Positions 53,944 through 64,000 of a stretch of 64,000 nucleotides of DNA are shown here, piece after piece; positions within the stretch are counted from its first letter, which is position 1; every line of letters begins with the position of its first letter. The notes under the pieces are model-generated. The model was not told where the DNA came from, searched no databases, and saw only the letters and a list, made by a program, of their open reading frames with translations. Source of the DNA: Isoetes taiwanensis (Eukaryota > Streptophyta > Lycopodiopsida > Isoetales > Isoetaceae); the NCBI GenBank assembly GCA_021234155.1, contig JAJEKV010000002.1:37241107-37305106 (forward strand). The letters run 5' to 3'. Made by a program: the position numbers and the translations under genes.

Positions 53944-56098
53944 CTCACCCATCAAACTCCTTCATAAATTCTGGGTATTGTTTCTCCAAATCCTGCTTCA
54001 ATACCCATGTTGCGTCTTCCACGGGCAAGTGCTTCCACTTGACCAAATACTGGAGGAACTGAGACCTCCTAGTCTTCTTGAATGACTTATCAAGAAGGCA
54101 ACTCGTGCACAATTTCAACTTGCTCCTCCGGCCATTTCCAACAAAGTTGGAGTATCCAAGACCTCGCCGTGGTTAGGATTGTGCCTTTTCAATAAACTTA
54201 CGTGGAAAACCTTGTGAACCTTGAGATGGGCCTGAAGATCCAACTTGTAGGCTTGGGATCCCACTCTCTCCAAAATCTTGAACGGACCAGCCCAAGCTTA
54301 GCTTAGCTTACTTGACCTTGATCTTCAACCATACGCTATCGCCTACCTTGAACTCTCTTACGGTCTTGTGCCTGTCGGCTACACTCTTCTGCCGACTTCT
54401 TGCTGCTAGGAGGTACCCCTTTCCTTCTTCCACCAGCTGCTACATATCTCCTAGCATCTGCTGGGATACTTCAACCTTTGACACAGATTGTGCCAAGTAT
54501 CCGGGTTAGGCAATCGGTATCCGTAATTTACCATGAAAGGAGACATCCGAGATGACTCCTCGCTTGGCACTATTGTAGGCGAATTCCACCAAGTGGATGT
54601 ACTCATCCCACTTGACCGCTTATTCCACACAAAGCTTCTAAGCATGTCTTCCAGATTCGATTCGCGGCGCCCATCTGACCATCCGTCATGGATGATAAGC
54701 TGTGCTCATGGAGAGCTTTGTCTGAATGGTGCTAAAGAGGTCCTACCAAAAAGCACTCATAAACTTGGAGTCCCTGTCTGAAATTATCTCCCGAGGCATG
54801 CCATGGAGCCTAAAAATCTCCTTCACAAATAGCTTGGCAGTATCTAATGCGGTGTCCGTAGTCTTGCAAGGCACAAAATGTCCCATCTTAGATAACTTGT
54901 CTACGACAACCATCAATGCATCCTTGCCTCGAAGAGTTCTAGGGAGTCCTATGATAAAATCCATACTTATGACCTCCCACTTAGCATTTGGCACTCCCAA
55001 AGGCTCTAAGGCACTGAATTGCTTGTTCCGCTTTCAGATACCGGCAAAACCGGCATTCCCGAATATACCTGGCTATGTGCTTCTTCATTCCCGGCCAGTA
55101 GTAGCTACTCCGAATCTTGAAGTAGGTCTTCATGAACCCTGCATGCCCTGCTATTGGGCTGTTGTGTGTGTCATGAAGAATTAGCTTCCTTATACCTGAC
55201 GATTCCGGCACACACAATTTGTCCTTATGGTATAATAAGTTGCCTTCCTTCTTATAATGCTTGAAGGCTTCTCGTTCTTTATCTGTTCTAGCCTCCCTGG
55301 AGAGACTTTCCCATACCTCCTTGAAATCTCCATCTGATTGCAGGGTCTCCTCGATCTTCTTATCAAATTCACTCGAAAGAGTGGAAATCGCATTACAATG
55401 CGTTCTTGTCTCAAATGGTCTTCTAGAAAGAGCATCAGCAACTACATTCAACTTACCTGGCTTGTAAGCAATCTCAAAATCATACTCTTCTAGGAATTCC
55501 ATCCACCTCCTTTGCCTTAGATTGAGGAGTGGTTGGGTAAAGATGTATTGGAGGCTCGGTGATCGATCTCTGCAAACTTCCTCCCAAGCAAATAATGCCT
55601 CCAAATACTAAGAGCTCTTACAATAGCTAGAAGTTCCTGATCGTGGGTTGGATAGCTGCCGGTGTCGCTTCAACTTCTTGGAATCATAGGCCACTACTCT
55701 TCCTTCTTGCATAAGGACTCCACCTTGCTATCTTGCTTAAGTCTGTTGCTATATCTTGTCCTTGCCCGGATCTCGCGTAACTAGCACCGTGCTGATGTTA
55801 AGGCTTCCTTAAGCTTTTCAAATGAAGCTTGAACATTTTCTAGCCAATGTGTTCTCCAATCTTTCACTTTAACACTCTTAGTGAGGTCCGTCAAAGGGGA
55901 CGCCCACTTAACGAAGTCTTTCACGAACTTCCTGTAATAACCTGCCAGACCTAGAAAGCTTCTTACCTCCGCCACATTCTTTGGTGCTGGCCAATCCACT
56001 ACTGCTTCAATCTTTGCGGGGTCGGTGGAGATCCCTTTCGCCGATATGACATGGCCCAAGTACTCCACTCTTTCGGTAGCAAAGTGGACAGAGATTGC
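53944..56098 (-). pseudogene. Pol C-terminal half with integrase and chromodomain (copy 4)
   Basis: Same domains and order as 36,944-39,113: 'MEYLGHVISAKGISTDPAKI' at 56,068, RNase H (damaged near 55,560-55,800), integrase zinc finger, core ('VISMDFIIGLPRTL', 'EIISDRDSKFMSAFW') and chromodomain. Unlike copy 2, position 54,676 has CAG-type sequence instead of the TAG stop after 'HPQTDG'-like codons, though nearby indels break the frame. Multiple frameshifts, for example near 55,010-55,040 and 55,555-55,580, make it non-functional. Confidence 0.88.
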
Positions 56099-57035
56099 CC
56101 GACCATAGCTAGAGCTTGCCGAATCATAGGCAAAGCTTTTGCTATATGTAGTGTCGATTTTGTTTCAATTGATTTTTGACCTTGTGGATTTGGTTCAGTC
56201 CTTGGCCTCCTAGCTTTTCATGGTTGTAGAAATGGGAAAAATTGACTTGAATGTTAATGGATTGTCATACAGGGATTTGTTAAAGCATGAGGAGAAGTTT
56301 GTGGATCCATTACGGATGCGCAAGTATTGGGGGCCAAAGGTGGAGAATAAGCAATCCTATAGACTGAGGGCTCTGAAAAAAGATAAGAAAGAGGCTTTTT
56401 TGAGCATTTACAGGGCAATTTATGAGGAAAGAAGTCGTGGTTCAAAATGGGCGATTAGCCAAGTTATGGTCAGAGAGTATGGTTTTTGCACGATTGGCTT
56501 CATCATATTCTAAAATCGTGGAGTCCAAGAGACAAAAATATAGTAATACAAATTGTAGTTTTTATTTTGTTTAATTTGCATGAAATGAGCTTACGTAATA
56601 ACAATGTGGTTTCAGCAAAGTTGGAAATGCAAAAATGAGATTTTACCTTTGGATATTCTGATAATAAGTACTTTTGATAAACATTGTTCTGTTTTGATAT
56701 TTCATTGTAGAATTCAGATTCACTTTATACTCATTATATTGCAAATTTTTAATTTGTAGACTAGAATGGGATTATATGATTTCTTAAAGGATTGTAGAGT
56801 CTTGGATCTAGAGTCATCAAAGATTGTGGTTTGTGCGTAACAAGTAGTCATTGGCAAACTTCAATTGGGGTTTTTGTTGTGGAGTTGTTGGTTCGCTTCA
56901 TAGCTAGCCTTAAGTGGTTATTGTGGTCATAGTTTTTGTGGGTTTAGGTCAAAGAGAGCTCAAATTGTGGTTCTTAATAGAATTGTGGCTTGAGTTGTGA
57001 ATTTATATTGTAGATTTGAAATTGTGGTATAGAAT
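56099..57035. other. Filler DNA at inversion breakpoint (copy 4)
   Basis: Repeat of 39,114-40,048 with a few indels. Its presence at the same place shows that inversion and filler pre-date the 17-kb duplication. The open frame here is 97 codons because of an indel near 56,440. Confidence 0.8.
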
Positions 57036-59788
57036 TAGACTACGGATTGGATCATGTCATCCTTTTTAAGAGATCCATAGCTCTTCACTGCATCAACTTC
57101 GCCAGGGGCCACCTCAGGGATGCACATTTGTCAGTAATGGCGGCAACGGCACCCGAACTCCCAACACCCCAGATGGCAAGAGCACTTGAAGGAGGATCAG
57201 CTGCAAGGATCTTGCACGCAAAGGGCTACATCTCAAGAACATCAAGAACTTCTTCAAGAACATGAAGGGCCATCGATGATGGAAAAAGAAACTTGCTTTG
57301 TCTCATTTAAATTGTATTGAATAATCTCTTTTCTAGATATTATCATGTATTTCATGAAATGTATCTCTAAATATTAATGACTTATTATGATCTTAACTTG
57401 TAAGTGGAATTTTCACATGATTTCGTTTGTACCTAACAACAATTCAATTGTAAACAAATATGATTAATGTGTAACCAAATAACAAGTATTGATGATTAAT
57501 CCTTGCAGCAAGGAAGGAACACCGCTCAGTTCTCAAGGCCGTAATGCACATCACCAAAGGTACCCGTAAACCTATTTGAACGTGATCAAGATGACAACAA
57601 CGAGGAAATGACAGTGGAATCAATCAATACAAGGCTCGTCCAGATGAGGAATCAGATGCATCAACTGATCCACTGGGCCACCCCATTGATGAATGCCCAA
57701 GAATATGCACACTCAAGGCCACCTCCACCCCCACCACTACCTCAAAGAAGGCATTGAGGAAGGTCCACAAAGCAGGAGGGGCAAGACAATCAGGGAAATG
57801 TCGAGACAGAAAGAGGAAAAAGGAGAAATAGAAGGACTCCAACACCACCTAGCTCCAGCTTCATCGCATTACTTTCTGACAGCCCAAGATGGTTCTAGCT
57901 CGAAAAAGTCAACCGATACTTCACGTAAGAGCCGTGGCAAGGAAGGCGATGACTATCAAAAGAAAGTTGACAGCATATGAGCAATGTGTGGAAGACTAGG
58001 AAGTTGGGTCACTCGTGGAAGGACAGTCGTATGGAGGCGTAAGCCCCGCTTTGACTAAATGGAGGAATTTGGCAACTCTTATGGCATGAAGGACAAGGAT
58101 ATAGGAAGGTTGCTACAGAAACTTGATAGGAGCAGCTAGAATTTGATGGAAAGGCTATGCAAAGTCCAATAAGCTCAAAAGGAACAGTTGCAGATTCAAG
58201 ACCTTCAGCAAGGCCTTTCGCAGACATTATGTGCCTAGATCACATACTAGCAAAAGCGCATCCAAAGAATTCTACAGATTGAATCGTGGTACCTTGTTAG
58301 TAGCAAAGTACACGAGGAATTCATGCGACTCGTGCCCATGTCCCCGAGTTTTGGAAAGGCAAGCGTTGAAACTTACATTGAGGGATTGAACAAAGAATAT
58401 CAAAAGGTTAGTCCGAGCAATCAACCCAAAATCGGGCGGCGTAGCCGAGGATAAAGCCATAAGTTTGGAAGAAGCTCCACCAACGCCAGGGGAGAAACAG
58501 TCGGCCTTCAAAGGGAAGTCAACAGGGCAGTACCAAGGGCAATACCAGAGTAAGCAATCAGCAGCCACGCCACCAGAGGCCAACAAAAAGAAGAAGAGCC
58601 CGTGGTAAGAACTTTGGGGATCGTAAGTTTGGCAGAATGCATCGGGGTAGTGCCCTAAAAGCCGCCTTTTAGACAAATCGGTCGAAAGAGAAGAGACAAG
58701 AGTGTATCGAGAAGAATCTATGTTTCAAAGCTTCCACCGTGGCACCGAACACATGATTGCCCATTCGTCATGCATGACTTTGGCGAGCTTGGGGATTGGG
58801 ATTCACCAACGTATGCGGATGAAGACGACGACCAGCATGAGGCCCAGGACTTCATAGATGGTTATTGAAGTCTAAGCCAAGACCAGTTGCTATGGCAAAC
58901 GGCGCCATTCGGCACACTAAGGGGAGGAGGATCACATTCGACATAGACCTTAGTGGAAGTAAGTGGTCGATGGGGGCAGAGGTCATGGAAATTGGAAGGT
59001 ACGACCTTATAGTAGGAATGGAGTTCCTAAAGCCAGCGAAAGCCATGATCGACTGCGACCGTAATGAGATCGCCATGACAGCACCGGACGACACCAAATT
59101 CATAGTGAAAGGTAAGAAGGCAGCTTCTTCTATGCAGTGTATTTCTTTGAAGCAGCTAAGGAAAAGTATAGAAAGAAATAAGGTGGATTACATTTTGAGG
59201 TTAGAGGCAATTGAGCCCAATAAGCAGGATGGAAGTGACCAAAAGGGGAATCAGTTGCCCAAGCCAGTAGCAAGGCTCATTTTAGAATTCAAGGATGTAT
59301 TCCCGGATGAAATCCGGCAACTACCACCTTATAGGGGTGTGGAGTGTGAGATCACGCTAGCTCCAGATGCTAAGCCTACCAGCAAGGCGCCTTATAGGAT
59401 GAGCACCCCGTGAATTGAGTTAGGACGATTTAATGGACCACCTATTATACTCCAAGGAGCAAAATGGTGTTCTCTAAGATTGATTTGAGGCCAGGCTACC
59501 ATCAAATAAGAATAAAAGAAGAGGATATCCATAAGACCGCCTTTAGAACGTAGTATGGTCACTTTGAGTTTACAGTAATGCCCTTTGGGTTGTCGAATGC
59601 TCCAGCAACCTTCATGCGCCTCATGAACGACGTCTTCAGGGAATTCCTAGATGAGTTTGTCATCGCCTTCTTCTTCGACGACATTCTAGTCTACAAAGAA
59701 GTCCATTGAAGAGCATGGTCAGCATTTGAGAAGGGTATTGGAAAAGTTGAGGCGGCATCGCTTGTATGGAAAGCTCTCCAAATCCAAA
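57036..59788 (+). pseudogene. Inverted ORF2 end, gag, protease remnant and RT front half (copy 4)
   Basis: Repeats 40,049-42,780. The ORF2 end (57,047-57,265), the gag start (near 57,606), the protease remnant and '[20 protein letters not shown]' (about 59,275) are clear, as is the FFDD active site (about 59,670, now shifted). Gag is heavily frameshifted: between 57,500 and 58,850 almost every CAG or CTG of copy 2 is altered by a small indel, and the zinc knuckle is lost. The TGA within gag (58,145) and the RT deletion are shared with copy 2, so they are ancestral to the duplication. Confidence 0.85.
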
Positions 59789-61062
59789 GCCCGAGAGGGC
59801 TATGAGGAGCGCGGCAAACTCTTCTCCTCTTGGGCTAAACTCCTTGTGGAATACTATCATCTGCCCTGGCTAAGAGCCGAGATAGTATCGAAGCGCCTTA
59901 CCTTTCCCCGCGATGTTGGACCATGTGCCTCTTCTGCCACCTGCTTCCCCATAGATGTCAATTGCTATGAGGTCTTCGTGGTCCCTCCACATTGTGGTAG
60001 CGTTCTCCAAGTTGATGTTGGAGCGTGACTCACGCGAACTCCTGGAATGGACTGGTCGGCTAGAGCTTGGACCTCTTCCTGGCTTATACAATCTGCTTTG
60101 TATCTGCTGAAACTCCTCCTCCGGGATGATGGGCTCCTGTTGTTGATACATCTGCCTTATCTGCTGATAAGCTTGTATATCCGACATTGTCTCCCCGGCG
60201 AGTGAGTCGCCCGCCACTTCCCTTTGGGATTTCCTCGGTAGGAGTAGTCGATGAAATCGCTGCCCTGCTCTTGTGCAATTAAGCCTAGGAGCTCATCGAT
60301 TATGAGACCTTCTTCTTGGCAATGGGGAAGGTTGATGATGTCGTTAGCCAAGATGTACTCCTCGCCGTCGATGATCACTGGTGACAGGGCTGTGATGCCA
60401 ACTGGCAATTCGAAATCTCGCCTTAGTGTGCCTTCCTGCCTAGCTATTCGCCTCTCTATCCTTGTTGCCTCTCTCATCTCCCAACTTGCCCTCCTCCCCT
60501 TGCTGCCGTAATCTTGCTTGATCTGCAAAGATGGGTGTTCCAAATGGCCGCGCATAGTACTGCATGATCAGAGAGTCGATCTCATGGATGCTGATCCGCT
60601 TTCCTCTCGCGTCGAGAGGTGCTAGATCTAAGGGTTGAATTGAGGGCTCACCTGCCTTGTTGATTGACTTATAATGCATGAACAAAGCTAAGGCTGCCGG
60701 AGCTGAGAGGTACCTATGCCTATTATGCTTGCAAGTCATATAGTCAGGCATATTTCTAGTCCTATCCCACAGTTTGCTTTTGGATCCCCCTCCTAAAGCT
60801 TGGCTAAGCGAGTCTAGGGATACCCATTTCCCTCCCCTAGGCAGCAAGCTAACTTCCTGTGGTAGGATCTCGCTGGTCATATTGGCGATGATATCGCAGA
60901 AGGGAGTTCTCGGGTCAATGTTGCATGAAGATCAAAGAGGTGATCGAAGACATGGAAGGCTTGGTCAGCAGGAAGATCACGGATATGATTGGCAGCATCA
61001 TACCATCGAACGAAGTTAGAGGGCGCCATGAAGCAGGGATGGGTGTAGAAAATGGCTTGCAA
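59789..61062 (-). pseudogene. Chromovirus ORF2 N-terminal part (copy 4)
   Basis: Starts at the same ATG ('MQAIFYTHPCFMAPSNFVRW') and follows copy 2 to the inversion breakpoint. Five or more frameshifts, near 60,880, 60,560-60,600, 60,510, 60,200-60,235 and 59,870, split it into open pieces of 60-146 codons that are otherwise nearly identical in sequence to copy 2. Confidence 0.85.
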
Positions 61063-61324
61063 AGATCAATGGGGAGCTAGAAAATCGCCTAGGGTGCTAA
61101 GAGTACTTTTGTTGCAGGGAAAATGACAAATGAGGCCCCCTTTATAGACTAGGGTCTCGGGCCGGTTCCGCGGCACAAGGGTTCTTGATGGGGAGACTTT
61201 CGCTCTAGGCTTACTGGTGTCCAAATGAGCTACCATGAAGTGCAAATCTAAGCAAAGCAAGGCAAGAAACACTACATGGCAGGTTGTTAGGTCAAAATTG
61301 GTCAAATTAGGCCAAAAAGGGCCA

Positions 61325-61577
61325 AATCGGAAGGGTTCAAGCTAAAGGGCTCCAAAACGCTTGAAGGGGGTTTGGCGCGACCCTTCCTAAGCCGCAATTT
61401 TGAAACAAATTTGACGAATTTTTAAGGTTTGAAAGATCCTAACATGACTAATTGCACAATTCTAGCTTAGCGTGCAACTTTTCCTGAGCAAAATGGATGT
61501 CCGTGAGGCCAAATCGTAAGGGTTCACAATAAAAGGGCGCTCCAAAATGTTTGAAAGGGGTTTGGCGCGACCCTTCC
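61325..61577. repeat. Paired hairpin repeats, decayed (copy 4)
   Basis: Both blocks are present near 61,325-61,385 and 61,515-61,577, but with deletions and changes in the stems ('aagggttcaagctaaagggc', 'ggcgcgacccttcc'), so the arms no longer pair as well as in copies 1 and 2. Confidence 0.75.
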
Positions 61578-61765
61578 GGGTTTCGACAGTTTTGCTCCGA
61601 AAATTAATTTTTCTAATTAGGGGTGGAATAATTGAACTATGGCAAGTTAAATACAAAAAATTTTAGTACAATCTGACTTAACTAACTACCTTTGCACATC
61701 AATTTTATGAGACAAAGAAGTTATATTATACCAAAATTTTAATTACAGGTACAAAATTAGGAGGT

Positions 61766-62857
61766 TCAAGGGTACTCCTTTGCGGATCCTCCGCCAAATG
61801 GATGTCCTTGGGCATTACGGCCACTCTCTTTGGCGTATTGCCCTCCTCAAAAGCCGGGTCAGCCCGCTTCGGCTGCCACCGCAGGACTCGTGGTCGCCAA
61901 GGATGTCACCCTATAGTCGCTGACGAAATCGCGATAACTTCCCCGCATCAGCGCAAAAGGAGCTCTTTCGATCGAGATTAGTGCATCACTGAAGTGCCTA
62001 ATCTCCTGAACACGCGCGTCTTAGTGAATTAGGCCCATGATGGACCTTCGCTTCTTTTCAGGATGTGGAGGCGGCGGCTTACCTGGTTCTTCTTCTGGCC
62101 GCCTTCGACATAACGCCCACGTTACTGACAAGCATTGCCGTCATTGTACCTCGTCCAGCGACGAAGGTACTCCTGGTAGGCCTTCAACTTGCACTTGAAT
62201 TCGTGGTCCTCTCGGAGCGCGAATGCCCGCTCGCCCACCTTCTGCTTCTTCACTACCTTTGGTGGCTTAGGCCACTTGGGGTAGGGTGGGCGTGCGTTGG
62301 GGTCTGAAGGCTCTCCAACGACTTCCTCTCCCTCCTCGGCTTCCTCCTCTTCATCGCCCCCTTCTCCTTCTTCCTCCTCACGCTGGGGAGGCTCCTCGAT
62401 CACTACGGTCCCTCGGGGCCGATCGTTCCTCCTCTTCGTTCTCCTCTCCTTCTCGAGCAGCTCCCTCTCTCTTTTCTTTCGTCTTTGCCCCCATCCTCCG
62501 CCACTCTGCAACCTTGTTCTTGCCCTTCTTCTTTGCTGCCAAAGGGCCCGCCTCCTGGGTCTGGTTCTGTGGCTGCTCTTGGTCGACTTCCTGCTCTTCT
62601 TCTCGGCCAGAGAGGTCACCCACGTTCACTGTTTCACCGGTCCGCTGACTCTGGGCCGACGAGGAACTGCTGCTGCTGCTAGGGCCGCCCTCCTCCGAAG
62701 GCTGGAAGGTATCATCAGTGGAGGAAAACGCCTCGTCCCCCGGCTTCGGTCGAAGGTGTGGCGGGATCTTCTTGACATGGCGACCCGCTGCTACGTGCGC
62801 CATCGAAAGTGTAGGCCTCTCCCCAAACTTCCTAGCTGTCTGCTTGGTGCGTGCCAT
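61766..62857 (-). pseudogene. Histone H3 ORF1, copy 4
   Basis: The N-terminal 115 or so codons are intact and identical in type to copy 1 ('[20 protein letters not shown]'), including the exact H3 tail start. A frameshift near 62,490 breaks the linker, then the frame is open again over the basic and acidic blocks. The fold region (61,766-62,050) is so full of small indels that only pieces are readable. With copies 1 and 3 it supports one ancestral 372-codon gene with the H3 tail. Confidence 0.87.
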
Positions 62858-63421
62858 ACTTAAGGGTTTAGAAAATGGGTGACGTAAGGCTGAACAAGAG
62901 AGATAAGATGGAGAGAAAGGTTGGAGGAAAAATGAGATGGCAAGATATTTAAAAGGGAGGGTCCTTGGGAATATTTTCCTACCATTAATAGGCCTACTTA
63001 TTAGCCCCCCTTATTAATTACACCAATGTACCCTAATTATTAGTACATATTTAATTATTGGTATCCCCTACTTAATTTCAGATATACCTTAAAATTTTCA
63101 AATTTCCTAATAGTTTGAAGTATTAATTATGGATTTGCGTCATTTTTCACCGTGTCTCGACTTGCATAATTCTTCAATTCCATTTTAGGTGAAATTTGAT
63201 GCAAATGCATAATTTCCACTTCAAATTTACTAGAAGGTGAATTTGACTCATTCATTTTTTTCGCCTAACACTTAACTTAATTTCGACCCACTACCTAGGA
63301 GAAACATTTTTCCTTTATTTTCGAGGTTCGATGGTGGAAATTTTTATTTCACACCCCTATAAGCTTGTTAGACTACTGCGGGTTATAGTCGCTAGCTAGT
63401 TCCTGGTCAACCAAGAACATC

Positions 63422-64000
63422 GCCTCGATACCATTGTGACACTCCTCGCTAAATATACCAAGCACCCGCCATTAACTGACAGAAATCGCCTGCCTGCTCA
63501 ACAACCGCGACAAAGTTCTTCGCCTACCCCGCACTCGAGGTGACCCTAGTGCGGGAGGGGACACGGCGGTGTCTTGGCGCCCCCTTCCCTATGGGCTCCT
63601 ATAACAAATGAAGCGATAAAATACGCCGTAACCAGCAATACAATACAACATACTACCAAGGGTAGCTCAACCACATATCCATAGGTGCAAGAACATAATC
63701 GTGATACCATAAAACATGAGAGCTCCTACCCGCGGGTTCGACACATAAGGTAGTCGAATCGACTAGATAGGCCTCAAGATAGAGCAGACCGAGTCATAAC
63801 AATGGCGGGCTGGCATAAGACAATGGCTAGGGTTGACCACTCCATCCGCCTCCCCTGCATACTTTGCGTGATGGGCTAGATCAAGCTCGGCATGACTCTA
63901 ACCTTCCTACACGCAATCCCATGGCATCACCCATCTGGGACTACTCCGCATTGCATCTCCCTCGTCCGCCGAGGTAGGAAGGGTTGCATCTCCCCTCCCG
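63422..64000 (-). repeat. PBS and start of 5' LTR (copy 4), cut by window end
   Basis: The PBS (63,422-63,433) is altered in the same way as in copy 3 (TGGTATCGAGGC). The LTR begins at 63,435 with TGTGAC and continues past the window. It corresponds to 46,448 onward. Confidence 0.9.

Larger units (their letters stand above)
49499..64000. repeat. Second unit of a ~17-kb tandem duplication
   Basis: From 'ttttcctgagcaaaatggac' (49,505) onward the sequence follows 32,503 onward feature for feature, with an offset of about 17,000 bp (for example 36,610 and 53,610 differ by exactly 17,000). The unit therefore spans about 32,495-49,498 and its repeat runs beyond the window. Some parts (53,100-53,900) are indistinguishable from unit A; others have dense small indels. 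Genuine tandem duplication or an assembly duplication of two haplotypes are both possible. Confidence 0.9.

Overview
The window is nuclear DNA of a land plant. It holds one intact, intronless plastid-type polyphenol oxidase gene, a graveyard of broken plant genes (PPR protein, DOMON/cytochrome b561 protein, DUF547 protein, PDR-type ABCG transporter, NPH3/BTB protein), and many retroelements. The plant gene families are clear. That the species is a fern, lycophyte or other non-seed plant is only an inference, from the flavour of the PPR and PPO sequences and the type of LINE ORF1.

Layout. 1-15.5 kb: AT-rich intergenic DNA with decayed gene fragments, minisatellites, hairpins and an old gypsy integrase remnant. 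15.76-17.56 kb: PPO gene on the minus strand. 18.7-21.8 kb: a 203-bp tandem array, then ABCG and NPH3 remnants. 22.05-25.83 kb: a nearly complete LINE (minus) whose reading frame is cut by three in-frame stops. 15.6 and 25.9 kb: Helitron-like 3' ends. 26.57-26.99 kb: a foldback MITE. 30.05-64 kb: a nested and tandemly duplicated cluster of one Ty3/gypsy chromovirus family.

The chromovirus is the main discovery. The full-length copy is 34,487-48,081 (sense = minus strand): 1.6-kb LTRs with TGTGACG...CGTCACA ends, an initiator-tRNA-Met primer-binding site and a polypurine tract. Comparing the copies gives the ancestral order: 5'LTR, PBS, ORF1, a pair of hairpin repeats, ORF2, gag, protease, RT, RNase H, integrase, chromodomain, PPT, 3'LTR. 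ORF1 (best copy 32,788-33,906, 372 aa) is a histone H3: it begins with the exact H3 tail ARTKQTARK and ends in a complete, gap-free H3 histone fold, with about 270 residues of low-complexity basic/acidic linker between them. ORF2 (about 517 aa) is not recognised. A retrotransposon that carries its own histone H3 upstream of gag, and a chromodomain on its integrase, is unusual and I know of no described case.

Structure of the cluster. A truncated copy 1 (30,055-34,486) shares an LTR with copy 2 (34,487-48,081). In copy 2 the segment from the end of ORF2 to mid-RT (40,049-42,780) is inverted, and 935 bp of filler lies at one breakpoint. A unit of about 17.0 kb (from about 32,495) is repeated in tandem from about 49,499 to the window end, giving copies 3 and 4. 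Some stretches of the two units are identical. Others carry many small indels concentrated at CAG/CTG, which may be consensus errors at methylated sites rather than biology.
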